The translations under genes were made by a program, and so were the position numbers. From Volvariella volvacea V23 (taxonomy: Eukaryota > Basidiomycota > Agaricomycetes > Agaricales > Pluteaceae), in NCBI GenBank assembly GCA_000349905.1, contig KB722737.1:1813359-1877358 (forward strand): a stretch of DNA of 64,000 nucleotides, read 5' to 3'. This document shows positions 1 through 12,088 of the stretch, in pieces. Position 1 is the stretch's first letter; each line of letters starts with the position of its first letter. The notes under the pieces were generated by a model that was given only the letters and a program-made list of their open reading frames with translations, had not been told where the DNA came from and ran no database searches.

Positions 1-397
1 CCCATAAAAATGAACGCCCTTGACGAGTACAATGGCCCGAATAAACTGAGATCTAGCCGAGCGAGGATCTCGGTTGAGGGATACTGCGATTGTATAATTT
101 AAGGCACGCTGTAGTTTGCATATATATTGTTTTACTGTTTGTCGGATGAGCATGATAGATGTGCAGAGCATGCATGCACTCACCAGTAGAAGGTTCTAGC
201 TTGCAAGGACAGTTGGCATAAAGATATGGATACACTTGGTGTATGTGCACGCAGGCCTTGGCACCGAAAGATGAAACACCATAGACACGGATGACGGGGA
301 CACGAGCAAGTGTGGCGTCGTCGAGAGAGCCAGGCTGAATGAGAGTGTGATCAATTTGGTCGATGCGAATGCGCAATTGTGGTTCATAGCGAGACAT
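1..397 (-). CDS. REV3: DNA polymerase zeta catalytic subunit, N-terminal part (cut by window edge)
   Basis: Catalytic subunit of the translesion B-family polymerase Pol zeta, acting in the nucleus. Only the 5' end is present; the gene continues left of base 1. Exon 1 runs 397 to 184 from the ATG and encodes the conserved start (LRIRIDQIDHTL, then VIRVYGVSSFGAKACVHIHQ). A 49-bp intron (183-135) is followed by exon 2 from 134 to the edge, which reads VKQYICKLQRALNYTIAV and later RAIVLVKGVHFYG, the hallmark N-terminal block of fungal Rev3. The splice pair is chosen because it keeps this block in frame. Polymerase motifs lie outside the window. The ATG is about 90 bp upstream of the stop of the next gene, which is on the same strand. 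Confidence 0.9.
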
Positions 398-485
398 TTC
401 GATTCTTGTACAGGCTGGGAAAGAGCTTCACGGCCACACAAAATTGAACAAGATGAGGCATCCTAAGTTTACGTAATGATATCAA

Positions 486-1532
486 TTACTTCAAGAGGGA
501 CAAGACTTGCTGCCCGCTCCAGGTATTCCCGGGCTCCAGCTGGACAAATCCTCTCACGAAGCCGGGCTCAACACAAACATACTTCTCCCTGCACGAGCAA
601 TGAGAGGGGTCCTTGATCAAATGGTAACAACCCACCAGCCGCCGTCTTCCATGTCACCAATTTTGGACCCCGCCTCGGCCTGAGGGTTCCATACGACAAC
701 GTTCTTGAGGTTGCGAGTTCGAATGCCGATGCCTCCTCCAGGCCAAGCTACCTCGTAATTTCCTGGCGCATCCTCGTACACCGAGTCCGTGAAGCGCCGG
801 ACATCTACGCCAGCGCGTGTTTCCGTCTTTGGTGTAGATCGTCCTTCCTCTGTTGCTTCTGTCTTGTCGTAAAACAGTAAGTTCTCCAAGGGTGTAACAA
901 TGACATCGTTCGCTGGGGCACGGATGTAATTATGGAACAATGCCTGGAACTCTAATACGTCCGACGCCGATGGATTGGTGACATGCAAATCTGTGCTCAA
1001 TTGGTGTTCGGCAAGCGTAACCACATACGCGAGCTGAAATGGCTTGTCATATACCTGGCTGATGCGCGAGGTTGGTTCCAGAGCTGACATTTGGTCGTTG
1101 TCAATCGTGCTCTGCAGGCGGTTACACTGAATAGAACTTACTCAATCTCACAGATACACTAGCATCGCTATCTAGTACGATGCCACCCCACTTCCAGATT
1201 TCGCTCCTCGCGAAACCATGCTGGCTGAGTTTGGAATGCTCGGGATGAGTGGGGGCACCAAAAGCGGGGAAAATAACAGGAATTCCACCCCGCACGGGCT
1301 TTGAGCCGTCTAAAGCGGCTTTGGACGATACGAACAACCTTTCAACTGGGGTGCTGTTGTCGATAGATCCACTCTTCCACGATACGACGGTAGCGCCGTA
1401 GAGTAGTATCTCTGCAGATGGCCCCTATCAGCATGACATGAGCGTTGATCTAGTGAGACCGGCAAGGTTTGGGGCACTGCCAACCTTGGGGTGTTTAAGG
1501 ACGATGCTGGTGTCAGAGCGTTCAACGGGCAT
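486..1532 (-). CDS. Glucose-6-phosphate 1-epimerase (YMR099C family)
   Basis: Hexose-6-phosphate mutarotase interconverting alpha and beta anomers of glucose-6-phosphate in the cytosol. Four exons in coding order: 1532-1460, 1411-1142, 1083-636, 588-486 (297 aa, the usual family size). Visible family blocks: LLYGATVVSWK, VERLFVSSKAALDG, RGGIPVIFPAFG, LSQHGFAR, TDLHVTN, LEFQALFHNY, WPGGGIGIR, and the C-terminal YVCVEPGFV segment after the last intron. ATG 1532 is preferred over upstream in-frame methionines because homologues start close to this point (MPVERSDTSIVL). The donor of intron 1 (GTCTCA) is weak but is the only one that joins the exons in frame. Confidence 0.92.
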
Positions 1533-2274
1533 GATAACGGGTGCACTGGGCCAAGCTATCACTGATCGATGAAGCACCCCAGCACTTGTGGTTGGGTTGA
1601 CGGTGCCGGCCCTAAATGGAATGGATAAATGGAGCGCAGTTTCAGTGGTTGTGCCGAGCCATGACCATTGGCGCAAATAAGTGATTCCTTGAGTGCTGCT
1701 GTACTAACACAAAAGCAGCACACCACGCTCAAACGACGCTACGGTACCGCGTGACTGCCGAAAGATGGAGGCCCTGCCTCTTGTATGGTGTCTCCGACGC
1801 AGCAGTCATCTGCAGGTATCGTAAACAAATAGATGAACCACTTTTATGCCTGACTGAAATAGTACCTCTGCTGATGCAATTCTAATGCAGTGTCTATTCC
1901 CGAGCAACACCCGTTGAGGAGAGGGCGGATAAGGTCGATTTGTGCATGCCAGTGTTGCTGGTGTCGCGACGAGGCACAGGGTTGAATGTGCAGATTTTTT
2001 TCCTCCAGTCTTCCTCGCGAAGGCGTGCGCTGTCCACGCAGGTGGGCGGGTAGATAGATAGATTGGGCAGTCGATAGGAGCAATAAAGCTGTTATTGTGG
2101 ATGGCAATCGAAAAAGGCATGTCACGTTCACGCAACGCGATGCTCGTGAATCCGATCACAGCTCGCATTGCGTCGTCTCAGCTCTTGTTCCCTAAAACGA
2201 TATCACTCCTCCATCTTCCCTCTTGACTCCAATATTCTGTCTGCCTCGGTCACCTCAGCTTCCTTCTTTTCATC
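1533..2274. other. Intergenic promoter region, divergent
   Basis: About 740 bp between the starts of the epimerase (minus) and the PP2A-A gene (plus). Minus-strand open frames between about 1800 and 2170 show no recognisable protein family and low-complexity pyrimidine content, so I treat the stretch as the shared promoter and 5' leaders. The bases before 2275 are a C/T-rich leader typical of fungal transcription starts. Confidence 0.5.
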
Positions 2275-4425
2275 ATGGATCAGGGTTTCTCCGCAGAAGA
2301 TGTCCGTTATTTTCTCCTTCCATCGCGCCCCATCGAACACCTAAACTCCTCTCCCATTCTTTCTAGATTGCGCCTATTGCCGTCCTCATGGACGAGCTGC
2401 GCTCAGAGGACGTGCAACTGCGTCTCAATGCAATCCACAGCATCCCAACCATTGCCTTGGCCCTTGGTCCTGATCGTGCGCGGGATGAACTCATCCCTTT
2501 TCTTCAAGATTCGGTCGATGATGAAGATGAAGTTCTCTTGGCACTTGCAGAAGAGCTTGGGAATTTCGCCGACTACATTGGTGGAAAAGACTACGCTCAT
2601 TTGTTGTTGGGGCCGTTGGAAACGCTGTCTGCTGTAGAGGAAACTCTCGTGCGCGATAAGGTGCGTTCAGCGACTGCCCATATCGATCACACCTACAATG
2701 CCATGTACAGGCCGCTGAATCCATAACTAAAATCGCCGCGATTCTGTCACAAACCCAACTAGAAGAGTATTATATTCCACTTCTCAAGCGCCTCTCCACT
2801 GGTGAATGGTTCACTTCCCGAACCTCCTCTGCTGCATTATATCCAGCCGTATATGCAAAGGTCTCTCCGAACCTTCAGGATGGATTAAGAATGGGTTTCG
2901 CTGCGCTAGGTTCCGACGACACTCCGATGGTTCGCAGAGCAGCTGCTAAGTGGCTTGGGGTGCGTCTTCCTCCCGTCCTGAAGAGTGTAGGGGCTCATGA
3001 CTATTTAGTCCCTTTTGACCCATTTTGCCCAACCTCACGTTATGACTGATGGGTTGCCAATATACCGAAGGCTGCAGTCAGACGATCAGGACTCGGTTCG
3101 ATTGCTGACTGTGGAGGATCTCATCGCTCTCGTGCGACGTATATCACCGGCTGAAGTTAAGGAGCAACTGTTGAAGCAAATCCGGCATACCATTAGCGAC
3201 AAGAGTTGGAGGGTCAGGTACATGGCCGCTAGTCACTTGAACGAGGTGCGATTGTACGGTTTACTCGTGGGCTATACCTTATGCCAAGATAATCAGCTCG
3301 CCGAGGCTATGGGTGTTGAACTTGTTCGGGAGGAGTTAATTGGCCAATATGTGCAATTGCTAAAGGATAACGAAGCAGAGGTGCGAACTGCTGCTGCAAC
3401 GCAGATACCAGGTATGTTTGTCACTATGCGCGCTTGAAACTTTTCCGACAAGCTGCATTATAGGTTTTTCCAAGATGCTTGACAAAGAGGTTATTCTCGC
3501 ACGAATTGTCCCCTGTGTCCGCGACTTGGCGCAAGACTCTTCACAGCATGTCCGGGCCGCACTGGCAAACCAAATTAGTGGACTCGCCCCTCTACTAGGA
3601 AAACTTTCCACCATCGAGCAGCTTTTACCCCTATTCCTCCAACTTCTCAAGGACGATTTCCCTGAAGTGCGATTAAACATCATAAGTAAATTAGAGACAG
3701 TAAACAAAGGTGGGCCACGTCATGTCTTTTGTCTAATTCTTGCTCAGTAACATATAATCAGTAATTGGAATTGAGTTTCTTTCCGAAAGCTTACTTCCTG
3801 CCATCGTCGAACTGGCTGAGGATAAGTCGTGGCGCGTCAGACAAGCTATCATCGAGTATATACCATTGCTTGCGACTCAATTGGGCAGGCAATTCTTCGA
3901 CGATCAACTCGGCAATCTCTGCATGTCATGGCTTGGTGACACCGTATATAGTATTCGAGAAGCAGCAACCGTCAACCTCAAGAAATTGACAGAAGTGTTC
4001 GGCGTCGACTGGGCAAGGACGGCAATTGTTCCGAAAGTAATGGGCATGGGCCAACACCCCAATTATCTATTCCGTATGACTACAGTGCAGGCCATCACGG
4101 TATGATCCCCTGATTTTGGTTTGGACGGATTGCCCTCTTACAATGTCCTCAGACCATAGCACCCTCCCTGAACGTTGACATCGTTCGTGCTGACGTAATT
4201 GAACCACTGCTTATCTTGGCTGGTGACCCTATTCCAAACATTCGCTTCAATGTATCGAAGGCGCTAGAGATTTTGGCGTTGATATTTGGGAGTAAACCAG
4301 AAGGTCGTGACTTATTGCGCCAGCGCATCATCCCTGCCCTGGAACAACAGCAAAACGACCAAGATGCTGACGTGCGGTACTTCGCAACGCGAGCTCTACA
4401 AAGGGCGTCGACAGTCCAAGGTTAA
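2275..4425 (+). CDS. TPD3: Protein phosphatase 2A scaffold (A) subunit, HEAT repeats
   Basis: PR65/A scaffold that holds the PP2A catalytic and regulatory B subunits. Eight exons: 2275-2301, 2367-2660, 2711-2959, 3009-3245, 3297-3411, 3464-3709, 3762-4099, 4153-4425, giving 592 aa, matching the family length of about 590. HEAT-repeat blocks are clear throughout: [18 protein letters not shown] near the start, [81 protein letters not shown] and [12 protein letters not shown] at the end. Exon 1 codes for only nine residues. All introns are 49-65 bp. Confidence 0.96.
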
Positions 4426-4855
4426 AAGCGCCTAAGACGGTTAATTTGTTGTTCCTAGTACTGAATTGTGTACATCAGCGGCAGTATATATATAGCTCCT
4501 TCGTTCTTATGCGTGGGACCAGAATCAGTCGGCATGATCTCTTGCACACGTTATTCAAAGTCCAACAAAACTCCATGTTCTACGAACTGACAGTCCCGCG
4601 GCCCTTTTCACAGCCCTTCAAGAGCCCTACAAGGTCACATAAGTATGTTGCAGATACCGTCGTCGGTATGATCTATTTTGTTGATTGAACATGGGATCTG
4701 TCCCAATAGTTTCCCTTCATCATGCGGTACAGATACCCTCACGGTGGTTGACAACTGACTACCGTGTCCGGAAATGGATGTATTTATAGCTTGTGCGACT
4801 ATAATACCAGGAAACGCTCCATTCACTCACTCAAGGGCATCCTCTTCAATGTACC
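4426..4855. other. Intergenic region
   Basis: 430 bp holding the 3' end of the PP2A-A transcript and the promoter of the secreted-protein gene. The open frame at 4446-4688 lacks any family similarity. No repeat or RNA gene is seen. Confidence 0.45.
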
Positions 4856-5625
4856 ATGGTAATGTTTCTCTACATCACTGCTTTGTCTCTCTTCGCACTT
4901 GACTCTTCTGTTGTGCGCTCGTATTCGATTTCACAGAGTAGCGAATGCAAAAGCAGCGAATTCTGGTAAGCGTACGTGTTGTAGTCGCTCTCTTGTGAAG
5001 CTCACTGGATATTCACAGGCATGAAGACACCCAGTGCTGTCTGCCAATAGGTGGCCCAACCTCCTCACCCCCTCCGCCTGCTGGAATTGACTGCCCGCCT
5101 GCTGGATATTACTGGGGCGCTGAGCAAGGCTGCTGTGTTCCTCGTACTCCCACATTTGTGGGGTCCCCACCACCACAGTGTCGCCCTGATTGGAATTGGT
5201 ATCCAGCGTTGAAGAAGTGCCTCCGCATTCGCCTCCACCTCCGTTGCCTCAGCCCTCTCCTAGGCCTGGACACACCCGCAACCGCAGAGAAAGCCTGAGA
5301 GGGGCACACTTCCGTTCCCAGAGTCTATGCCCTTACAACTTGAAAGCCTGTCCGGTTATGGGCGCTGCGACTAGCGATTATGAATGCCTCGACGTTGCCA
5401 ATGATTTGGAATCCTGTGGAGGGTATGCCTCGCTTGGAGAAGGACAGAATTGTACCGCGATCTCTGGTGTATGGAATGTAGGCTGCGAGCAAGGGCATTG
5501 TATTGGTACGTGATTCACTCGTCGGAGAAGTAGGCTCTTACCAGCTGCCGTTTAACTCCTCAGTGTATACATGCGCAATGGGATACAGGCCCTCTAGTGA
5601 CCACAAGTCTTGCGTTCTTGCTTAA
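4856..5625 (+). CDS. Secreted Cys-rich protein with CPL1-type C-terminal domain, apparent frameshift
   Basis: Predicted secreted protein with a C-terminal domain like the fungal CPL1 domain. Exon 1 (4856-4965) encodes a hydrophobic signal peptide ([15 protein letters not shown]). Exon 2 begins at 5019 with repeated CxC/proline units ([32 protein letters not shown]). The C-terminal half reads [29 protein letters not shown] and [10 protein letters not shown], then exon 3 (5564-5625) gives [20 protein letters not shown] and stop. The two halves of exon 2 lie in different frames: continuity after KKC near 5220 needs one extra base. No GT-AG intron preserves both conserved halves. It is either a pseudogene, a sequencing error, or a missed splice form that drops the WNWY unit. 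Confidence 0.75.
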
Positions 5626-5957
5626 CATACCCCAAACCGTACTGCGTCTTGAAAATTATTCACCCGTTTTCTCCACCTTCATTTTATACGGTTACATTCG
5701 CTCTTTTAGCCACGCCTTTGTCACCAGACATTCTACCCGGACACCCTATAACTCGAGTACAGATATCAGCAATGCTAATAGACTGTTCATCTACTGTCAC
5801 CTGATCGCGACACACCGCTGACGTCTGCACGTCATTGCTTGTGGAAACAAACAATCGGGACTGATCTATAAGAGCTGGTCTTTTCCTTCGATCACAAGTT
5901 CGTCACTTTTTCTCCCTCCTAATTTCAAGAATCCGTGTTAGACGCATCACCGCCGTT
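5626..5957. other. Intergenic region
   Basis: About 330 bp between the two secreted-protein genes. There is a pyrimidine-rich leader just before 5958. Nothing else recognisable. Confidence 0.4.
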
Positions 5958-6592
5958 ATGCCCACTATATTTTCCGCCTTTCCTTTGACAGCATTGGTGG
6001 TCATGCTCCTGATACCGCCCAATCTGCGCGCTGCAGCTATGCCCATTCCCGACTCTAAATTTTCTGTGTCGCCCGTTTTGCACACGCTGGCTTCGAGGGT
6101 GGAACTAGCACCGGCGGATGGTGTTTATCCCCGCTTCGCTGCTGTGACTGAGGGATGCCCAGAGCTACATGAATCAGCTCGACACATCGGTAAGTGGTTT
6201 TGAGCCCGCCTTTCCATCCTTCTCAATACCCTTGCAGAAAACCTCCCGTCACCGTCGGCATGGAACGACGAGTCGACGAAGCAACTACATTACTACGCGG
6301 CGTGTTATTTCAATAAACTCAAACTACACTCAACTAGCAATACGGATCCCGCTCTCCTAGACGCGCTCAGAAACCTTACTAGGCGACTTCTAGAAGTCAT
6401 CAACGACCGCATTGAGGCAATCCCGGTACTGAAGGATCTGCTCGGGGATTGTAAGTCTGAGTATACCATAATAGGAAGGCTCTTTTCGCTGATCCGCTTT
6501 CTCGCCTAGTGCCATTCCAGCTCAAATGCTTCCTCGAAAAAACCCTTGACCTCGTAATCGACACCGTGAAAGCCTTGGGCATTCCACTTTAG
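5958..6592 (+). CDS. Small secreted protein of unknown function
   Basis: Three exons (5958-6189, 6238-6450, 6510-6592) encode 175 aa. The start is a strong signal peptide (MPTIFSAFPLTALVVMLL, cleavage probably near the RAAA stretch). The mature part has three cysteines (TEGCPEL, AACYFNKL, QLKCFLEK) and a helical C-terminal half with LRNLTRRLLEVIND and LVIDTVKALGIPL. I do not recognise a domain. It sits beside another secreted-protein gene on the same strand, so the two may be co-located effector or cell-surface-type genes, but this is inference. Confidence 0.75.
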
Positions 6593-7024
6593 TCTACGAT
6601 TCCAATGGATATGACCATAGTCACAAGCGTCCCAGATCTGCGTTGCGTGGTTTTTTATGTTCACTCCACATTCGTTGTCTATCTATCCTGTATATCCTAT
6701 CATGATATCATACCCTTAATGGATCGCATGTACACCCCTGTAACTGTCTATACATTCTAAACAAACCAATCGATTTTGCGATGTGTGCTTAGAGTTTGAC
6801 AATGGCACGCTGTAGAATTCTTAATCCCATTGAATTTTTGGTGATCTCACGTGGACCGGGAAATGCCGATGATTTGTACAGTTGATCAAGCCACAGGGTT
6901 TGTGCGTGCGGCGTGCGAGAGCCATACTGTCCGTTGACGACCTCAAGAATAAGGTGTGCTCCTCAATTGCCCAGGTAAAGCGTTCGTGAACTGATTAGAC
7001 CTGTTAAGGAACAGCGCACCGCCA
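6593..7024. other. Intergenic region / RPS24 promoter
   Basis: About 430 bp. It contains the 3' end of the small secreted gene and the ribosomal-protein promoter. A pyrimidine tract precedes 7025 only weakly. No other feature is supported. Confidence 0.4.
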
Positions 7025-7588
7025 ATGGTGAATATTTCCAACCACGCTGTGGGGGGCTGCTAACCGGAAGTCTTCCAGGCAGACAACGCTGCACCAATTA
7101 CCTTGCGCACGCGCAAATTCATAACAAATCGTCTCCTCGCCCGCCGTCAATTCGTTCTTGACGTTCTCCACCCCTCACGACCCAATGTTTCAAAGGCCGA
7201 GCTCTCAGAGAAACTTGCTGCTCTCTACAAGACAGAGAAGGATCGAGTAGTTGTGTTTGGGTTTAAGACGCACTTTGGTGGAGGAAGGAGCACGGGGTTC
7301 GCATTGATTTACGATGATGAGGCCTCACAGAGGAAGTTTGAGCCGAGATACCGTCTCGTTCGCGTATGTCATCCTGTCTTCCTCCTGGTCAACACGCACT
7401 TAGCGATTGTAGTCCGGCCTTGCGGCCAAGGTCGATAAGCCATCTCGCAAGCTAAGGAAGGAGCGTAAGAACCGTGCCAAAAAGGTATACCATCATCCGA
7501 CTATTGCGACAGCGGATAGCTTACACCTTTGCAGTTCCGTGGAACCAAAAAGTCGAAGGCAGCAGAGCCACCCAAGAAGGGAAAGTAA
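7025..7588 (+). CDS. RPS24: 40S ribosomal protein S24 (eS24)
   Basis: Small-subunit ribosomal protein. The first exon is just the ATG (7025-7027), followed by an intron to 7078, then exons 7079-7363, 7413-7484 and 7535-7588; total 137 aa, the usual length. The protein reads [18 protein letters not shown], then [38 protein letters not shown], and a basic tail ([14 protein letters not shown], then [12 protein letters not shown]). A 3-nt coding first exon fits the family sequence because GCA GAC AAC directly follows the acceptor. An intron right after the start codon is a common arrangement in fungal ribosomal-protein genes. Confidence 0.95.
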
Positions 7589-7898
7589 AGGGCTTCAAGA
7601 TCGTCGCATCATTTCGATTCTTTACTTCACTTTCTTTTCGTGCACCCCGTGTTATTCTAATGAGTCGAATTGTTGCATATTTGCATTTGGGGAACCCGAA
7701 ATCTGTGGGCCACGTAAAGCAGTCCGATCTCTGATCCAGGAATGAATTGCGTTTGATCAGATGGGAATGGTTCTACATTCCTTCCATCAGGTGAGAACGA
7801 TGCGCTGAGCCCAGTTGCCTTACATTATGTGGCATGTAAGATCAAAATTACGGAGTATGGCTATGGGATGCACGGTATAAATCAAACGAGGAGACAAT
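7589..7898. other. Intergenic region, tail-to-tail
   Basis: About 310 bp between the convergent stops of RPS24 and ARP1. AT-rich 3' UTR sequence only. Confidence 0.45.
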
Positions 7899-9458
<1,560 letters not shown>

Positions 9459-9535
9459 GGGGGTATCGAGGAAAGTGGTGTTACCAAAAGAGGATGATGG
9501 TGCGAGCGCGATTTCGTGTCCCACCAGCACATCTC

Positions 9536-10289
9536 ATGCCCCGCCATTCCTCTAAAACGCCACTTCTCCTTTTCCTCTTCCTGTCCCTCTTCGTAGGTTG
9601 ACTGTCTCCATCCTTTACTCGCTCTTACCCGTCATAGCTTAATGTCAATGCTATATTGAGCAAATGGGAGGCCACCAACTTCTGCAAATGTTCGTCTATT
9701 CTCCTGCACCCTCATCTATCCTGAATTTCTATTCTACAGGCATTTGTTTCCAGTCAAACTACTCTATTCTTCATCTTGACATGCCAGACAACCCATCCCA
9801 ACCTTGTCTGTCTTGCACGAAACAATGGTGCCTGAATCAAAATCTGCCGATATGCGCAGGAGCATCCTTGGGAGACACCGATCCAGATACCGCGACGGGC
9901 AAGGAGGGTGATGTAGAAGCGCGATGCTTCCGTGAGTGCAGTTGTGCTGTATGGAAGCCATTCTGACCTTGGCAGAGCGCGATTCTCCCCGTGACCAACT
10001 GGTGGTGACGGTGTTCCTGCTCATGGTATTTGGGCTGCTCCTTGGAGCCGGGGTGAAGAGTCGGATGGCAAAGGCGGGAATTAATGCAGATTTGTCGTGG
10101 AACAGTGCAAGGCAGTGGTGGGAGGTGGGTGTCGACGTGCAATGACGGTGCATGACGCTGATTGCTCAACTCATACAGACTCTGATGCCACGGCGGCCCA
10201 TGGAGGAGCTGCGAATGAGGAATTTTTGGAGCGGCAACAGAGGAGTGGGAACGGCGGATTATGTTCGTGTCTCTGAGATGCCCCGATAG
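9536..10289 (+). CDS. Two-TM membrane protein with Cys-rich ectodomain, unknown
   Basis: Four exons (9536-9592, 9754-9931, 9976-10124, 10179-10289) make 164 aa. Exon 1 is a hydrophobic leader (TPLLLFLFLSLF). Next comes a Cys-rich stretch with CLSCTKQWCLN, NLPIC and EARCF, and acidic DTDPDTATGKEGD. A clear transmembrane segment (VVTVFLLMVFGLLLGAGV) follows, then a basic, Trp-rich cytosolic tail (ARQWWE, MRNFWSGNRGVG, ADYVRVSEMPR). The join QWWE to TLMPRR across the last intron supports a real gene. I do not recognise the family; the leader could be a signal peptide or a first TM. The 5' acceptor at 9753 is the least certain site. Its ATG is 77 bp from the ARP1 ATG, divergent. Confidence 0.7.
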
Positions 10290-10419
10290 TGTTCCAAGGA
10301 GCTGGGTGTCACGAATAGCCTTGGTTGCATTGATGTGGTCACACATGTAGATAGTCGTTGCCGAGCGAATACAGCTTTCCTCTGGTCACCATCTTTTGAC
10401 GGACCACAAGGGGGCTTCG

Positions 10420-10769
10420 ATGGGTTCACTGTGCTCCAAGACTGATACCCATTCTGGGGGTCACACCGTGGTGGGAACCGTGAATAACCCACCGGTTGGA
10501 GATCGCAGAGCTGCCGCAGCCGAAGCAGCGGAACAACGAATGAAAGCAGTAGGCCCAACTCGTATCACCCGTCCTTCTACTCAACACACCGCATGTAGGC
10601 ACAATCAAGGGGAACGCACGATTCGAATCCCAAGAAAGGACAGCTAGCAGCTAAGGCCGGCAAGTTACCCCGTGCCTCAGAAGGGGGACAGCAAGACAAT
10701 AGGCTGGTGGTAAGTGGGACAAATTGGCACAGGAGTAGTGGTATTAAGTCGTGTCTGCAGTGGGATTAA
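10420..10769 (+). CDS. SVIP-like small protein with p97/Cdc48-binding VIM motif
   Basis: Exons 10420-10548, 10599-10709 and a 9-nt last exon 10761-10769 (Trp-Asp-stop) give 82 aa. The N-terminus MGSLCSK fits N-myristoylation plus palmitoylation, as in metazoan SVIP. Residues 30-40 read RAAAAEAAEQR, an exact match to the VCP-interacting motif R-x5-AA-x2-R. After it come GTHDSNPKKGQLAAK and a C-terminal DNRLVWD. SVIP inhibits ER-associated degradation by competing for p97; that role here is inference. Small size and the 9-nt terminal exon make it easy to miss. Confident as a gene, fairly confident on the family. Confidence 0.75.
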
Positions 10770-10966
10770 GCCAAGGACTGGCTGATCTGTGAGGCCTGTT
10801 CGGCAAGGGAGAACACGAGTCAGATCTGGGGTCGTTTTGTAAAATGGAGTGCCTACCTCGTTGTCTCCTAGCTCAGTCCTGCATCACCCATTCCCCGTCC
10901 TCTGTACCCGAGTTCAATTCTATCACTCCTGTGCTTCGTGGCACCTTCGCCGTTCTTTGATTCTCC

Positions 10967-12088
10967 ATGTCCAGCTGGGCAAAAGTGTTATGGCGGAAGC
11001 CAGATCATCCGGATAACTATATTCACCTTGAATCCTTTTTGTCCTCGTTGCAGAAAAACCGTAAGGCAGTTTCGAACCTTCCGCCCTTGCTGATCCGGGT
11101 CTTGTAGCCAATTTTACGCCCTACGAGTATTGGCCCCTCCTGCGAATGACCTTTGCTGTGACCCAGCAGCTATCAATAATACTCATCTTCTTGTCTGTAT
11201 TTGTCCGGCTGAGTGACCAGAGGCTAGACTCTCGGACGCTAGTCGCGTTGTCCGTGGTCTTCTATGTGTCCGGCTATTTCGTTTGGGCAATCACCTGTTC
11301 CCCTGTCCCAGTCCAACGCGATGTTCGTAAGTCTGCCCGGGTATCACAACCCCTCATGGAGCAAACATTCGTATTCCAGACCTCAGAACCCTCAAGTCAT
11401 CCATCTTGGTGTTTTTTGCCCTGATGTCACTCTCGCCTGTGCTGAGGACGCTGTCGGCTGCCACTTCCTCCGATTCTATCTGGGCCCTCTCGGCCATCTT
11501 GTTTGGCATCAACATATTGCTCGCTGATTATCGCATATCAAGAAAAGAAGGGCAGCCTCGGGAACAGTAAGTAATACCGCCTCAGTTAGGTCGCCGCTGA
11601 TGATGTCGTTATTCCACGAGTCAGATTATCCTCCGTTCTATCCATCAATGCTGCTATCTCCTCATCAGTCGTCCTGGCTTCTCGCCTTGCGACTGATGTA
11701 GCGGTATTTGCATTGATATTATTCTCTGTTCAGCTGTTCGCCCTTTTCCCGATGCTCCGTCACCGGTTACGAGTATGAATACCCCACATCGTGTTTACGT
11801 GTAATTGACTTTTTGACAATAGGCAACGCCGACGAGTGCACAGGCGTGCACCACATTTTCGCTTGCAGCTTGCGCCATTTGGTTCGCAAGCTCAGTGTCG
11901 CAATTCATTGCTTTCACCTGTTTTCTTATACTAGCCTTTGTTACGTTTGTTGCCCCGGCTATCCTCATATGGGCCCAAAAATACAAAAAGTAAGGGCCAG
12001 TGGCTGCGTCGTGGTTAGTGATTATGCTGATCGCACGTTTAGTGAGATACGAGGCCCTTGGGATGTTGCCATTCCGAGGGTGCATTGA
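10967..12088 (+). CDS. GPI2: GPI-GlcNAc transferase subunit PIG-C/Gpi2
   Basis: Multi-spanning ER membrane subunit of the complex that adds GlcNAc to phosphatidylinositol, the first step of GPI-anchor synthesis. Six exons: 10967-11060, 11108-11326, 11380-11566, 11625-11772, 11823-11989, 12043-12088; 286 aa. Diagnostic pieces: WAKVLWRKPDHPDNYI at the start, QKNPNFTPYEYWPLL across intron 1, LRTLKSSILVFFALMSLSPVLRTL, SSDSIWALSAILFGINILLADY, SRLATDVAVFALILFSVQLFAL, and the C-terminal YKNEIRGPWD. Several hydrophobic helices are evident. Every exon joins in frame. Confidence 0.94.

Noticed and set aside
1806..2168. 120-codon minus-strand open frame in the intergenic region
   Set aside because: No domain, no compositional coding signal, and it occupies the promoter between two divergent genes.
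4446..4688. 80-codon plus-strand open frame after PP2A-A
   Set aside because: Hydrophobic/basic chance frame in a 3' region, no homology or splice context.
9837..10346. 169-codon minus-strand open frame
   Set aside because: It lies opposite the spliced membrane-protein gene, is rich in His/Ser/Pro without family signal, and has no consistent splice continuation.
10621..10640. TTCGAATCCC resembling a tRNA T-loop (box B)
   Set aside because: It lies inside exon 2 of the SVIP-like gene and no matching box A or cloverleaf arms surround it.
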